Below, piece by piece: positions 35,633-44,108 of a DNA stretch of 64,000 bases (the stretch's first letter is position 1; each line of letters begins with the position of its first letter). The position numbers and the translations under genes were made by a program. Below the pieces are notes generated by a model that made no database searches, was not told the DNA's origin, and was given only the letters and a program-made list of their open reading frames with translations. Source of the stretch: Rhodobacteraceae bacterium EL53 (GTDB taxonomy: Bacteria > Pseudomonadota > Alphaproteobacteria > Rhodobacterales > Rhodobacteraceae); the NCBI GenBank assembly GCA_900313015.1, contig OMPR01000013.1, positions 874,079-938,078 of the forward strand, in the 5' to 3' direction.

Positions 35633-36561
35633 GGCTGATAACCAAAGGTGGGCTCGCTGCGCTATCCGCGCAAGGCATGGATTGAATGGGGGGAATCTCG
35701 TTAATCTTCCCGACGGTCCGAAAATTAATGGGTGTGCGATGATTGTCATCGCGCGCCCAAATTTTTTGGCAATCACTTCACCCAGTATCCGGTCGGTTGG
35801 GATCTAAAGAGTCTCATTCAAATGCGAGGTTCGGAACTTACATTTTGGCATGTATGCCAACTTGGGTGATAGCATCCTACATCTTACTGCGCTCGCGCAA
35901 ACCGGGGCCGATTTGTTTGGGGGAGGGGAAGCGTAAGTGTAGGGCAAGACGTTTCCATCCGATCGCACGAAGAACTAAATGATCTCTGTTGCGAACGTTA
36001 CTCTGAAGACATGTCTTGTTTATCGGTTGGTGGCTGCACACCGAGTTTCCAATATGCTCAGCATGCAGCCACTAAAAAAGTGACGAACACCTAATATGCA
36101 GAACTAAACAACACCGCTAGGCGGCAAAAAAATCGGTGGCAGCCAACACCGATGCAATTTTCGAGTCACGACCTTCTAGGATTCCCACCAATCGTCTTTA
36201 CGAGCTGCTAACTTATGTCTGCTTCGGGCTGGGAGCAGCCACCCGCAGGGGATGGCCGCTTTGCGCAGATTGTGACCTTTGCAAAGTCCGGCAATCTACC
36301 CAGTCGCATAGCTTAAGACCGCTGCACTGCCGCGAGAGAAACGGTCATTGGTGAGGCCTGCTGTGTGATTGTAAAAGTGAAGGTCGGCTGAGTATACAGA
36401 GCAGTCGTCAACGCGGCTAAGCGCAAACGTCTGCCTTCAACAGAAGCCAAATTGATCCAAAGGAAACGTGAGCCCGTAACAAATAGTGTTTACCTCAAGA
36501 ATCTGCGGACGAACACACTTGGCGTTCCATTTTGGGAGGTCGTTTTGGAAGGGAACTGAAG
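35633..36561. other. 929-nt gene-poor stretch after acnB
   Basis: No convincing gene on either strand: open frames here are short, lack ribosome sites and show no family features. A 7-bp inverted repeat (36132-36138 / 36147-36153) followed by AATTTT might be a terminator. The base composition is more mixed and AT-richer than in flanking genes, as expected for decayed sequence. I see no transposase or phage remnants that can be named. Confidence 0.5.
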
Positions 36562-36858
36562 ATGAGACAATTTATCGTAAACGGATGGAACTCAATATTT
36601 GATGCTGAAGTGAGTCCTCTTCGTAACATTCCGGATGTTGCCACAAGGCACTACGTACTGCAGGGACTGGCATTCATGTGGGCAGTTGCTTTTGCCACTG
36701 CTATTGGAAGTTACACGGTGTTGGCTGCAAGTATTCTTGGGCATACTGTTCTGATAGCAGCTGCAGCGATTACGGTTGCAACCTTTTCTGCTGCTGCGGA
36801 GCGCCCTGAGTTGTTCGCAAACAATCTGGGTCGGCGCATCAATGGCGAGCACGAATAA
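36562..36858 (+). CDS. Small two-helix membrane protein, function unknown
   Basis: A protein of 98 aa. A soluble N-terminus (M-R-Q-F-I-V-N-G-W-N-S-I-F-D-A-E-V-S-P-L) is followed by two membrane helices (about residues 37-58 and 60-78, ending T-V-A-T-F-S-A-A-A-E-R-P). The C-terminus is charged. A GGAAGGG ribosome site lies 8 nt before the ATG at 36562, which supports a real gene in an otherwise gene-poor stretch. I do not recognise a family. It stands alone with no operon partner. Confidence 0.6.
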   Translation: MRQFIVNGWNSIFDAEVSPLRNIPDVATRHYVLQGLAFMWAVAFATAIGSYTVLAASILGHTVLIAAAAITVATFSAAAERPELFANNLGRRINGEHE

Positions 36859-37176
36859 GTGATCAGCAAAGTGCCGCTTTGACCGCATGTGAGAGTTTCG
36901 ACAGCGGTTCCGACAGCGGTCGATCACGCTTGGTGGCGGTCAAGGACAGCTTTCGGGGATTCGCGCTACAGTGCTGCATCTTACTTTGCGATTTGATGGG
37001 CGCGAACCAGCGATCTTCGCTGCACCAGCATCGAACAGTTCTGTCCGCGCTGTGGTCACAAGCCAAGTTTGACAGCAACGTCCACTATGGGCAGGCATCA
37101 GCCGGTCAAAGTACAAATGCTCTTGTTGATTGGCCTGCTTGCAACCTCCGCGTGCCTTTCAGGCAGAGTCCCCGTG
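36859..37176. other. Intergenic stretch, no gene supported
   Basis: A 318-nt gap. Open frames on both strands (36863-37078 minus, 36879-37322 plus) lack ribosome sites and family features, and the plus-strand one runs into the antisense of the VOC gene. A small direct repeat (GACAGCGGT at 36900-36908 and 36911-36919) is present. Nothing else was seen. Confidence 0.45.
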
Positions 37177-37593
37177 TTAGGGGTCCCGGCTGGGGTCGGT
37201 GGGGTTACTGGAGAAGAGAGCGATTTTGTTGCCTTGGGGATCGCGCAGGTAACTTACGTAGAAGGTTGGTCCGTAGGCGGGGCGGAAGCCGGGTTGGCCT
37301 TCGTCTGAACCGCCGGCCGTGAGGGCGGCGGCGTGGAGAGTACGGACTTGGCCTTGGTCTGTTGCCTCGAACGCGACCATAGCGCCGTTACCGGCAGAAG
37401 CGGGGCATCCGTCAAAGGTGGGTTTCACATAGAAATCGGGCAGGGTGGGCGTTTGGCCTGCGGGCACGGGCAGGGCGTAGCTGAGCCCCTCCGGGCCTTC
37501 GGATAGGGTGTAGTTCAGGGCGGGCAGGAAGGCCGAATAGAACAGTTTGGCGCGGGGGATGTCATCGGCTCCGACGGTGACGTAAGCAATCAT
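37177..37593 (-). CDS. VOC (glyoxalase/bleomycin-resistance fold) protein
   Basis: A protein of 138 aa with the paired beta-alpha-beta-beta-beta modules of the vicinal oxygen chelate fold. It opens I-A-Y-V-T-V-G-A-D-D-I-P-R-A-K-L-F-Y and ends Y-L-R-D-P-Q-G-N-K-I-A-L-F. No His in the first strand (V-T-V-G) suggests a metal site different from glyoxalase I. The substrate is unknown. It is divergent from the peroxidase-related gene at 37751, and 157 nt separate the starts. It is one of four VOC-fold proteins in this half of the window. Confidence 0.8.
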   Translation of the reverse strand: MIAYVTVGADDIPRAKLFYSAFLPALNYTLSEGPEGLSYALPVPAGQTPTLPDFYVKPTFDGCPASAGNGAMVAFEATDQGQVRTLHAAALTAGGSDEGQPGFRPAYGPTFYVSYLRDPQGNKIALFSSNPTDPSRDP

Positions 37594-37750
37594 GCGAGGG
37601 CTCCTGTATTGGGGCGTTGGGCGGTTATTGTGTGAGGGTAGGTCACCCGCCGCAGCAGCGCAATTAGAGAGGGTTTTTTGGGTCTCGCAGCGATGGGTGT
37701 TTGTGGCTAGGGTGCGGGAATGTGCAGTCAGTATTCGGGGAGGAGACCTT

Positions 37751-38359
37751 ATGGTCTGGATTAAAACGGTGCCATTTGAAGAGGCGACGGGAAAGCTGAA
37801 GAAGTTGTATCAGCGGGTCACGGGGCCGGATAACAACGTTGATAACATCATGATGTCGCACAGTTTGCGTCCCCACACGATGGAAGGGCACATGGTTCTG
37901 TACAAGAACGTGCTGCATCATACCGGCAATACGCTGCCCAAGTGGTTTCTGGAAACCCTTGGCGTGTGGGTCAGTTCGCTGAACGGCTGTGCCTATTGTG
38001 TCGAGCATCATTTTCAGGGGATGCAGCGCGAGCTGGGCGACGAAGCGCGGGGGCTGGCGATCCGGGCAGCGTTGGAGGCGCGCGATCTGACGGATGTGCC
38101 CTTGGACGATGCGCAGGTCGCTGCATTGCTCTATGGGCGCAAGTTGACCGAGGCCCCGGCGGAGATGGTCAAGGCGGACGTGAATGCGTTGCTGGCCGTG
38201 GGCTATGACGATGGTGAGGTGTTGGAAATCAACCAGCTGTGCGCCTATTTTTCCTATGCAAACCGGACGGTTCTGGGGTTGGGATGTTCGACCAAGGGCG
38301 ACATTCTGGGCCTGTCACCGAACAATTCGGATGATCCGGATGATTGGGGTCATAAATAG
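37751..38359 (+). CDS. Peroxidase-related enzyme (AhpD/carboxymuconolactone decarboxylase-like)
   Basis: A protein of 202 aa. It has the AhpD-like redox motif N-G-C-A-Y-C-V-E-H-H at about residues 79-88, in which C-x-x-C plus a His forms the active site, and an all-helical pattern. The length and the N-terminal segment fit the uncharacterised peroxidase-related family. It probably reduces peroxides with an unknown thiol partner in the cytoplasm. The ATG at 37751 follows a GGGGAGGAG ribosome site; the open frame from 37592 has no support. Single gene. Confidence 0.85.
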   Translation: MVWIKTVPFEEATGKLKKLYQRVTGPDNNVDNIMMSHSLRPHTMEGHMVLYKNVLHHTGNTLPKWFLETLGVWVSSLNGCAYCVEHHFQGMQRELGDEARGLAIRAALEARDLTDVPLDDAQVAALLYGRKLTEAPAEMVKADVNALLAVGYDDGEVLEINQLCAYFSYANRTVLGLGCSTKGDILGLSPNNSDDPDDWGHK

Positions 38360-38494
38360 GGTTGGGGCCTGAGAGGGGACAGGTCGGGCGTGCCCCATTT
38401 GCGGGATGCTGACTATATCGCGTGTCTGGAAGCCGATCTTGGAGGTTGCGCATATGCGGGGGAATGTGTTGTGTAATTGGCACCTTCGTGGTTT

Positions 38495-38854
38495 TCAGAG
38501 TTCAGACCAAAAGGTGGAGGATGGCTCACAGAGGTTTTGCACGGATGCGATAAATCGTTGGGGGTGTTCAATTTGGTCAAACCGAAAGCGACGCGGCGAC
38601 CAGTTGTAATATTGACGCCCATCGTTGCCATCCACAATTAGGATGCCGTGAAAATACCAGCCAGACGTTGATTTGTACCCTGAAGCCGTTGTGTAGAAAG
38701 AAAACCCTCGCAAATCCCAGAACGAACTGACGTTCGACGACGGCCCGTGGTGCGAAATGCAAAGAGGATAGCCCGCAGAAATGCGGTTGGCCTGAAATAC
38801 GACTGACGGGACTGACAGAAGAGACCACACGGCAGCAGTGGCTGACAGGGCCAT
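38495..38854 (-). CDS. Hypothetical protein, likely exported
   Basis: A protein of 119 aa. A hydrophobic N-terminus (M-A-L-S-A-T-A-A-V-W-S-L-L-S-V-P-S-V-V-F-Q-A) could be a signal peptide or anchor. The rest is Ser/Tyr/Trp-rich with a run of aromatic residues (F-Y-T-T-A-S-G-Y ... S-G-W-Y-F-H-G-I-L-I-V-D-G-N-D-G-R-Q-Y-Y-N-W), which suggests a beta structure. No family is recognised. It starts 11 nt after the stop of the four-helix membrane protein upstream (38866-39249), so the two may be co-transcribed. The longer frame to 39124 overlaps that gene and is not preferred. Confidence 0.5.
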   Translation of the reverse strand: MALSATAAVWSLLSVPSVVFQANRISAGYPLCISHHGPSSNVSSFWDLRGFSFYTTASGYKSTSGWYFHGILIVDGNDGRQYYNWSPRRFRFDQIEHPQRFIASVQNLCEPSSTFWSEL

Positions 38855-38865
38855 CCCCGAGAAAG

Positions 38866-39249
38866 TCAATCGCGCGCCACCTGAACCAATCGCCCGATTG
38901 CCAAGCACAACACGCTTGACGCCACTGCAAGTGAGAGAGCACCACCATGCGCCATCGACAAAAGCGTAGAGTGAGGCGACGTGAACGCCGCGTTGACAAG
39001 TGTGAGAAACAGCCCAACCAGCAAAGCCGCAATTGCCAAGGGCCAAATTCGCGCGGGCGATGCGGGGCTTGGCAATGCAATCCTTAGGATGACTGCTGCG
39101 GCGGGTAATGCGGGGGCAGACCAAACGAGCAACACCGCGGCCTTACCCACAGTCATCGCCCCCCCAAACAGCTTTGTTTCAATGAGCTGTATGAAGCCTG
39201 CGAAAATGAGGGCAGCAAAGGCCGGAAGAGCAACTGACGTTTTCTTCAA
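38866..39249 (-). CDS. Four-helix membrane protein, function unknown, TTG start
   Basis: A protein of 127 aa with four hydrophobic segments (about residues 6-22, 33-57, 68-87, 98-121), so an inner-membrane protein. The start is TTG (39249): the only candidate that includes the first helix with its positive M-K-K-T N-terminus. It is 329 nt from the divergent MFS gene. No family is recognised. It is followed by the exported protein at 38495-38854, which suggests a two-gene operon. Confidence 0.55.
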   Translation of the reverse strand: MKKTSVALPAFAALIFAGFIQLIETKLFGGAMTVGKAAVLLVWSAPALPAAAVILRIALPSPASPARIWPLAIAALLVGLFLTLVNAAFTSPHSTLLSMAHGGALSLAVASSVLCLAIGRLVQVARD

Positions 39250-39509
39250 GGTTCGCGGTTCCCCATCTGGAATGATTTGTGCAGTATCCTAAAAGAATCA
39301 ACACTTTGTCGCGTAGACGAGCCATAAACGCAATCGAAGGACCTGATCTAGTGAAGGTCTGCTCTTTGTTTCGTGGATCATTGGATTGCAATTTACGGTG
39401 GCAATTGCGTCTATCGCGCAGCCTTCCGCAATGAGGTGCCAACATTATTGCTGACCAATACGTTGTGTGACCACACTTCAAAAAATTTGTCTTTTGGGGA
39501 TTTTAGGCA

Positions 39510-39540
39510 TTGATCTCAAGTTGACTTGAGGAAGTACAGA
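39510..39540 (+). promoter_or_regulatory. SoxR/MerR-type promoter with dyad in a 19-nt spacer
   Basis: The dyad CTCAAGTTGACTTGAG at 39515-39530 has perfect 7-bp arms around a 2-base centre and differs by one base from the E. coli SoxR core (CTCAAGTTAACTTGAG). It lies between TTGATC (39510-39515) and TACAGA (39535-39540), a 19-nt spacer as expected for promoters activated by MerR-family proteins. The promoter ends 38 nt before the MFS exporter start. No soxR gene is in the window. Confidence 0.75.
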
Positions 39541-39578
39541 GTAAAGCGCTGAACGTTAACAAAGGTGCATGTGATAGT

Positions 39579-40853
39579 ATGAAGACCCTTTCTCGAGCTG
39601 ATCAGCTGCCACGATTCATTGTGGCCAGTGGCATGACCAATCTCGCCGATGGCATTGCGGTGGTGGTTTGGGCGTGGATCGCATCGTTGCTGAGCCGCGA
39701 TCCGCTGTTGATTGCATTGATGCCTGTGGCGTTGCGGCTGCCTTGGTTTCTGTTTGCACTGCCTGCGGGGGTGATCACGGACCGGGTGGATCGGCGGCGG
39801 CTAATTCTGGCGATGGATGTTGTGCGGGCTTTGGCGTTTGGGGCGGCGGGGCTGGTGATTTGGCTGTCGCAGCCTTTGGCGGCCCCGGTTGAGGATGGCA
39901 CGTCAATGCCGGTGCTGTTTGGCGCGTTGTTGGGCTGTGCGTTGGTTGTGGGCATTGCCGAGGTGTTTCGGGATAATGCAGCACAAACGATGTTGCCGGC
40001 GATGGTGCCTGCGGCACAGCTAGAGCGCGCCAATGGGCGGCTTTGGAGTGTGGAGCTGGTCGGGAATTCTTTGTTGGGCCCCGCGCTGGGTGCGTTCTTG
40101 ATCGCTTCGGTGATCTGGCTGCCGTTTGTTTTGAACGCGGTGGTGTTTGTGGTGGCGACACTCCTGATGCTGAGCGTACGCGGTCAGTTTATGCCGGATC
40201 GCACCGATGCGGGGCATTGGCGTGATGAGCTGAAGCAAGGAGTGGATTATCTGCGCGGTGCGCCGTTGTTGCGATTGTTGGCGGGGCTGACTGGGGTGTG
40301 GAACCTGTTGCATCAGATGGTTGTGATTGCCCTAATTCTACATGTGCAGGAAAACTTGGGGCTGGGGGCCACCGGCTATGGGTTGATCCTGGCCGCCGGG
40401 GCCATTGGCGGCATTCTGGGGGGCTTTGTGGCAGACCGGATTGTTCAGAAGATGGGGCCGGGAGCGGCGGCGCAGTGGATGACGTTGGCCTCTGGCGTGG
40501 CGTTCATCGCGATACCGCTGGCACCGAATGGGATTGCATTGGCCTGTGTGCTGGCAGCGTTCGAATTTACTGGGCTGGTGTGGAACACTGTGTCGGTGTC
40601 CTATCGTCAGCGCACAATTCCGAATGTGTTGTTGGGACGGGTCAACAGTATTTATCGGCTGTTGGCCTGGGGGATGATGCCTGTTGGGCTGATCCTGTCG
40701 GGGGTGATTGTCAGTTTGGCCGAAAACATCATGTCTCGCGAGCTTGCATTGGGGATGCCGTTTGTGGTGGCGGCGATTGGGGCGGTGGCCTTGACGCTGT
40801 TTGCCTGGGGCCCGTTGGGGCGTGGCTTTGGCGCCGCCACGGTTGACGTTTAA
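39579..40853 (+). CDS. MFS-family drug/metabolite exporter
   Basis: A protein of 424 aa with about 12 membrane helices. The motif A loop is D-R-V-D-R-R-R between helices 2 and 3, and a matching A-D-R-I-V-Q-K loop lies between helices 8 and 9. The N-terminus M-T-N-L-A-D-G-I and G-L-V-W-N-T-V-S-V-S-Y-R-Q-R-T-I-P are typical of the small MFS_3/enterobactin-exporter-like group. Efflux of toxic or redox-active compounds is inferred from the SoxR-type promoter just upstream (39510-39540). A strong terminator hairpin follows (40865-40894). Confidence 0.87.
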   Translation: MKTLSRADQLPRFIVASGMTNLADGIAVVVWAWIASLLSRDPLLIALMPVALRLPWFLFALPAGVITDRVDRRRLILAMDVVRALAFGAAGLVIWLSQPLAAPVEDGTSMPVLFGALLGCALVVGIAEVFRDNAAQTMLPAMVPAAQLERANGRLWSVELVGNSLLGPALGAFLIASVIWLPFVLNAVVFVVATLLMLSVRGQFMPDRTDAGHWRDELKQGVDYLRGAPLLRLLAGLTGVWNLLHQMVVIALILHVQENLGLGATGYGLILAAGAIGGILGGFVADRIVQKMGPGAAAQWMTLASGVAFIAIPLAPNGIALACVLAAFEFTGLVWNTVSVSYRQRTIPNVLLGRVNSIYRLLAWGMMPVGLILSGVIVSLAENIMSRELALGMPFVVAAIGAVALTLFAWGPLGRGFGAATVDV

Positions 40854-40864
40854 AACGTGGGGGT

Positions 40865-40894
40865 GCTCAAGGGCATTGGCGAGTGCCCTTGAGC
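40865..40894. terminator. Terminator hairpin between convergent MFS and membrane-protein genes
   Basis: An 11-bp perfect stem, GCTCAAGGGCA (40865-40875) with TGCCCTTGAGC (40884-40894), and an 8-nt loop. It is followed by AATATTGTTTA on the plus strand. It lies 12 nt after the MFS stop and 20 nt before the stop of the minus-strand gene, so it may serve both. Confidence 0.7.
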
Positions 40895-40913
40895 AATATT
40901 GTTTAGGGGCGGA

Positions 40914-41405
40914 TCAAGCAGCTTTGCGGGTGATCAGGCGCATGACTCCAACCATCACGATGCCGTAGAGTACGTGGCCTACCAGTGCGACCCAAGTGAT
41001 ACCTGTGAAGTTCAGGAAAAAGGGCAGGCCCGCAAAGGTGGTGATGCCACCAATGGCAAAAACCCAGAGACCAAACCCATAGATCGCGGAGGGCAGGAAC
41101 CAGTGGGTGTTGCCCATTACACGGGTCCAAATGGGTTCAAAAATGAATAACCAACCCACCGGGTAGCCAATCAGGCCAACAAGGTAGAAGTGGACAAAGT
41201 AGCCGGCAAAGTCACCTGATGGCAGGCCAAGCGTCGACAGCAGGCTGCGCGCAAGCCCGTGGGGCGACAGGTTGGCAAAGCCCAATGCCGGGCTGATCAT
41301 CTGTCCCCAGAGATCAAAAGCGTTGCTGGCGAAGAAGCCAGAGATGAACATCAACCCCAAGGTCTGGACGTTCAGCGGCGGAAAGGTGCGGGAAGACGTG
41401 CTCAT
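40914..41405 (-). CDS. Multi-pass membrane protein, function unknown
   Basis: A protein of 163 aa with about four to five hydrophobic segments (L-G-L-M-F-I-S-G-F-F-A-S-N-A-F, V-H-F-Y-L-V-G-L-I-G-Y-P-V-G-W-L-F, A-I-Y-G-F-G-L-W-V-F-A-I-G-G-I, G-I-T-W-V-A-L-V-G-H-V-L-Y-G-I-V-M-V-G-V). Conserved-looking polar residues within helices (N, D, H, Y) suggest a functional core, but no family can be named with confidence. It is convergent with the MFS gene and followed by the terminator at 40865-40894. Confidence 0.65.
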   Translation of the reverse strand: MSTSSRTFPPLNVQTLGLMFISGFFASNAFDLWGQMISPALGFANLSPHGLARSLLSTLGLPSGDFAGYFVHFYLVGLIGYPVGWLFIFEPIWTRVMGNTHWFLPSAIYGFGLWVFAIGGITTFAGLPFFLNFTGITWVALVGHVLYGIVMVGVMRLITRKAA

Positions 41406-41946
41406 TTTTGGGCCTCATCAATTACGTGTCTGGTGAACTGTAAGCCTGCATTTAGGCACGATATCAATTCTGTGACGGGGTTCTCGCGAGATGGTGAGAG
41501 AGGAACCCGGTTTTGTAACATGGGGCTTCGGGTGGTGATGTCCGGGTGGTGGTTAGGAAGCCGTGCCCCAAATAGGTGATATAGAGAAGATCATTTGATT
41601 GCGCGGTTCCCGTCCGAAACAAGTCAGGACCCGTGAAGACGGTTGTCCGGTAGCAATTGGAATCTCGTAATTTGTGCTTTGATCTAACGAGACTGCCTTT
41701 GATCTAGAAAGCCCCTGACATTTGTCGCGATAGGATCCGGTGACTAAGATGCGAGCGTGTGTCGCCTTTTTGTTCGGGGTGCAGACGGGTGGTTCAGCAA
41801 AGGTCACTTTTCCTGAATGCAAAGTAAAAAAGAAATGAGTTGGCACGGTCAGGGGGGGACAGTCAAAGAAGTGGCAACGGTATAACGGCAACCGGCCTCA
41901 TCTTTTTCTTGAATCCCTAAAGGGGCTCAAGAAAACGAAGCGCGAA
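41406..41946. other. 541-nt gene-poor stretch
   Basis: No gene is supported. The minus-strand frame at 41553-41891 lacks a ribosome site and family features. Near the right end, a 9-bp inverted repeat (TTTTCTTGA/TCAAGAAAA, about 41908-41939) lies just after the stop of the NicO transporter gene and may be its terminator, although a clean U-tract is missing. Confidence 0.45.
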
Positions 41947-42861
41947 TTACAGCGACCGCAGAAAAATCTGGCCAGCAAGAACAGCAACCATTGTGCCTGC
42001 AAGGATCTCCAGCGTCGCAGCTGCTCGCACTGCGCCCGGACCCTGCCATTGCATCAGTGTGCCTTTCCGGATTGTGACCGCTGCCACTGCGACAACAACA
42101 GTGAGCAAGGCCGTACCCAACCCCATGGCGAAAGCACCGGCAACCCCTGCCCACAGAATGTCCATACGCCATGTGAGAAGCAGCAAAAACACGGCTCCCG
42201 TACAAGGCCGGATCGCCACTGCACCAACAATCGCAAGCGCATCCCGGATTGAAGACATCTCTGCTGCTTCCTCTGCCGTCGGCCCATGCCGGTGCCCGCA
42301 GGTCGGGCAATTTTCGGTATGATGCGCGTCGAGGCTTTCATGGCTATGATCATGGGGCAGACTATGCTGACTGAGAAACAACCGCCGAAGGCCTCGGATC
42401 AACAGCCACAGACCAACAAGCGCGATCAATCCGTATGACAGGGGCGCCAGTACGTCGTCCGCCGCGCTGGTTAGCTGTTCCCTGCTCCAATCCAACAGCA
42501 GTAGCCCGCCCACGACAAGCAGAACAGCCATTGCCGCCTGCGCCAACGATGCCGCCACCGACAACCCGGCCAGCCTTAGCAACGGCACAGGTTTACCCAA
42601 ACCATAGCCTCCGATCACCAGCTTGCCGTGTCCGGGCCCTGCTGCGTGAAAAAAACCATAGGAAAAACACAAGGCAAGCAGCGCCGCAAGCGCTCCCGGC
42701 TCTCCGTTGCGAAGCGCTCGCAAGCCCCTTGCCATGGCGTTTTGCACATTGCGCTGCCCTTCTGCAGCCCAAGCAAGGACGGCCTCGGCCCCTCCAAAAA
42801 CCCAAAGCCAAATAGCGACCACCAAAACTGCTGCTGCAAGCAGGAATGCACTTTTGCGCAT
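41947..42861 (-). CDS. NicO/RcnA-type nickel-cobalt transporter
   Basis: A protein of 304 aa with six to seven membrane helices. The NicO signature [15 protein letters not shown] lies near residue 65. A His-rich cytoplasmic or periplasmic loop (about 168-195: [16 protein letters not shown]) includes a C-P-T-C-G-H-R-H cluster, fitting Ni/Co binding. A second conserved site is [10 protein letters not shown]. Family members include the RcnA exporter and ABC-free uptake proteins, so direction is not decided by sequence. It starts one base after the DUF1007 stop, a pairing common for this family. Confidence 0.85.
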   Translation of the reverse strand: MRKSAFLLAAAVLVVAIWLWVFGGAEAVLAWAAEGQRNVQNAMARGLRALRNGEPGALAALLALCFSYGFFHAAGPGHGKLVIGGYGLGKPVPLLRLAGLSVAASLAQAAMAVLLVVGGLLLLDWSREQLTSAADDVLAPLSYGLIALVGLWLLIRGLRRLFLSQHSLPHDHSHESLDAHHTENCPTCGHRHGPTAEEAAEMSSIRDALAIVGAVAIRPCTGAVFLLLLTWRMDILWAGVAGAFAMGLGTALLTVVVAVAAVTIRKGTLMQWQGPGAVRAAATLEILAGTMVAVLAGQIFLRSL

Positions 42862-42862
42862 C

Positions 42863-43498
42863 TTACTCTCCGCAACTCAGCCGCACGGTATCAGCAAATG
42901 CTTCACCAACTTCAGGATAAGCATTCTCAGCCTGGTCCACAGGCGTCGCGTACAGCAGCTCTTCTACTTTATCATAGGCAGCAATCAGATCTGGTGGGGT
43001 TGTCTCTCCCGTGCAGCCACCTGTAACTTCCAAACCCTGATTCAAAGTATATGCAGTATAATAGGTGGGGTCATAAGCCTTGAAAACCACTCCGTTTGCT
43101 GAAGACGGCTCGAGTAGCGTTCTGCGATGGCGGGTGGTGATCTGTCCGTCTGAAACGTTTGTCATCAGATGTTCGGCACCATGCAATGCCAACGCTTTTC
43201 CGCCCTGCGTCAAGTAAATATCACCGTCAAAGCCTTCGCTCCACTGTAGATCAAAACCCTGCAGCTTTGCCAACTCTTCCGATGTCAGCTCCCCATCAAA
43301 ATCCGCGTCCAACCCCAGATCCTCAAAGATTAATAGTGAGTAAAACTCATCATAAGCCCAAGTCACTTCTACGGCCTCAAGCTGTCCGTCATCCGTGACG
43401 AGCACCTTCAAAGCGGTGTCGACAAAAATATGCGGGTGCGCGCTTACTCCGCTGGGACCCAGCGCGATAGCAACAAGAATGGGTAGAAATTGTTTCAT
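42863..43498 (-). CDS. Periplasmic DUF1007 protein with EF-hand-like loop
   Basis: A protein of 211 aa. A signal peptide (cleavage after V-S-A near residue 20) is followed at once by H-P-H-I-F-V-D, the DUF1007 opening and a likely metal-binding amino terminus. At about residues 65-76, [12 protein letters not shown] fits the 12-residue EF-hand calcium loop. Two Cys residues near the C-terminus could form a disulfide. DUF1007 proteins are regularly next to NicO transporters, as here, and may be metal-binding partners. First gene of the pair; the ribosome site is weak. Confidence 0.82.
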   Translation of the reverse strand: MKQFLPILVAIALGPSGVSAHPHIFVDTALKVLVTDDGQLEAVEVTWAYDEFYSLLIFEDLGLDADFDGELTSEELAKLQGFDLQWSEGFDGDIYLTQGGKALALHGAEHLMTNVSDGQITTRHRRTLLEPSSANGVVFKAYDPTYYTAYTLNQGLEVTGGCTGETTPPDLIAAYDKVEELLYATPVDQAENAYPEVGEAFADTVRLSCGE

Positions 43499-44108
43499 GC
43501 CCTATTCTGTAGGGTGCTGCTTTGTCCTGATCAAGCAATGACCCATTTGGAAGAGAAATTGCTTTGTTCGTTGGCCCCAATGTTCGGATTATGTGCACTT
43601 CGGATATCTCTATCGAACAGGTCGTGGATCAAAGGCAACAATGTGGGATGTCGTTTGCGTCCGTTAAGAAAGCAGAAAGGTCGGCTTCTAGAACCATACC
43701 AATGATGAAATTTGTCACCTGCTGCCAATCTTGCAATCCCTTCAAGCTATTTGTGCAAAAGAATCCACCTGTATGTGGGATCTTCTCGTTCCACATCCTG
43801 ATGTGGCAGCACGTTTCACAAACTGACCGCAGGTGCGTAGGAGACCGCCTACGTTACGAGCGCCCAAACGATCGAGGATTGATATGATCGTGGACATAAC
43901 AAAATGAAGATCGTGTCTCAAAAGATCCAAGTTCTCAATTGGAACGCTCATGCTCTTTTTTGTTGATCGGACATGTCGCCAGAACTCGACATCGGAGTCT
44001 GTAAAAGCGGGCAAAGTTGACGGTGGATGATCCCGCAGCTTAGCCTTGTAAGTGAGGCCGCTTACTGCACCAAGGGGGCAGCGAGGTTGGGAAAAGGGGA
44101 AAGCATTT
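43499..44108. other. 610-nt gene-poor stretch
   Basis: No gene is supported. The minus-strand frame at 43742-44014 (90 codons) has no good ribosome site and no recognised features; I cannot rule it out but do not call it. The base composition is AT-richer than in the surrounding genes and resembles the adjacent methyltransferase gene. The GCCCTATTCTGTAGGG palindrome at 43499-43514 lies at the DUF1007 start. Confidence 0.45.

Noticed and set aside
36900-36919. Short direct repeat (GACAGCGGT twice) as a possible repeat array
   Set aside because: Only two copies, no regular spacing, and no cas genes; not a CRISPR.
38566-39124. Longer minus-strand start (39124) for the exported hypothetical protein
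   Set aside because: The extension would overlap most of the four-helix membrane protein gene and reads as shadow sequence; the ATG at 38854 follows that gene's stop.
41553-41891. 112-codon minus-strand open frame
   Set aside because: No ribosome site, low-complexity mixed composition, and no family features.
43742-44014. 90-codon minus-strand open frame in the gap before the methyltransferase
   Set aside because: No convincing ribosome site and no homology pattern; could be real but is not supported.
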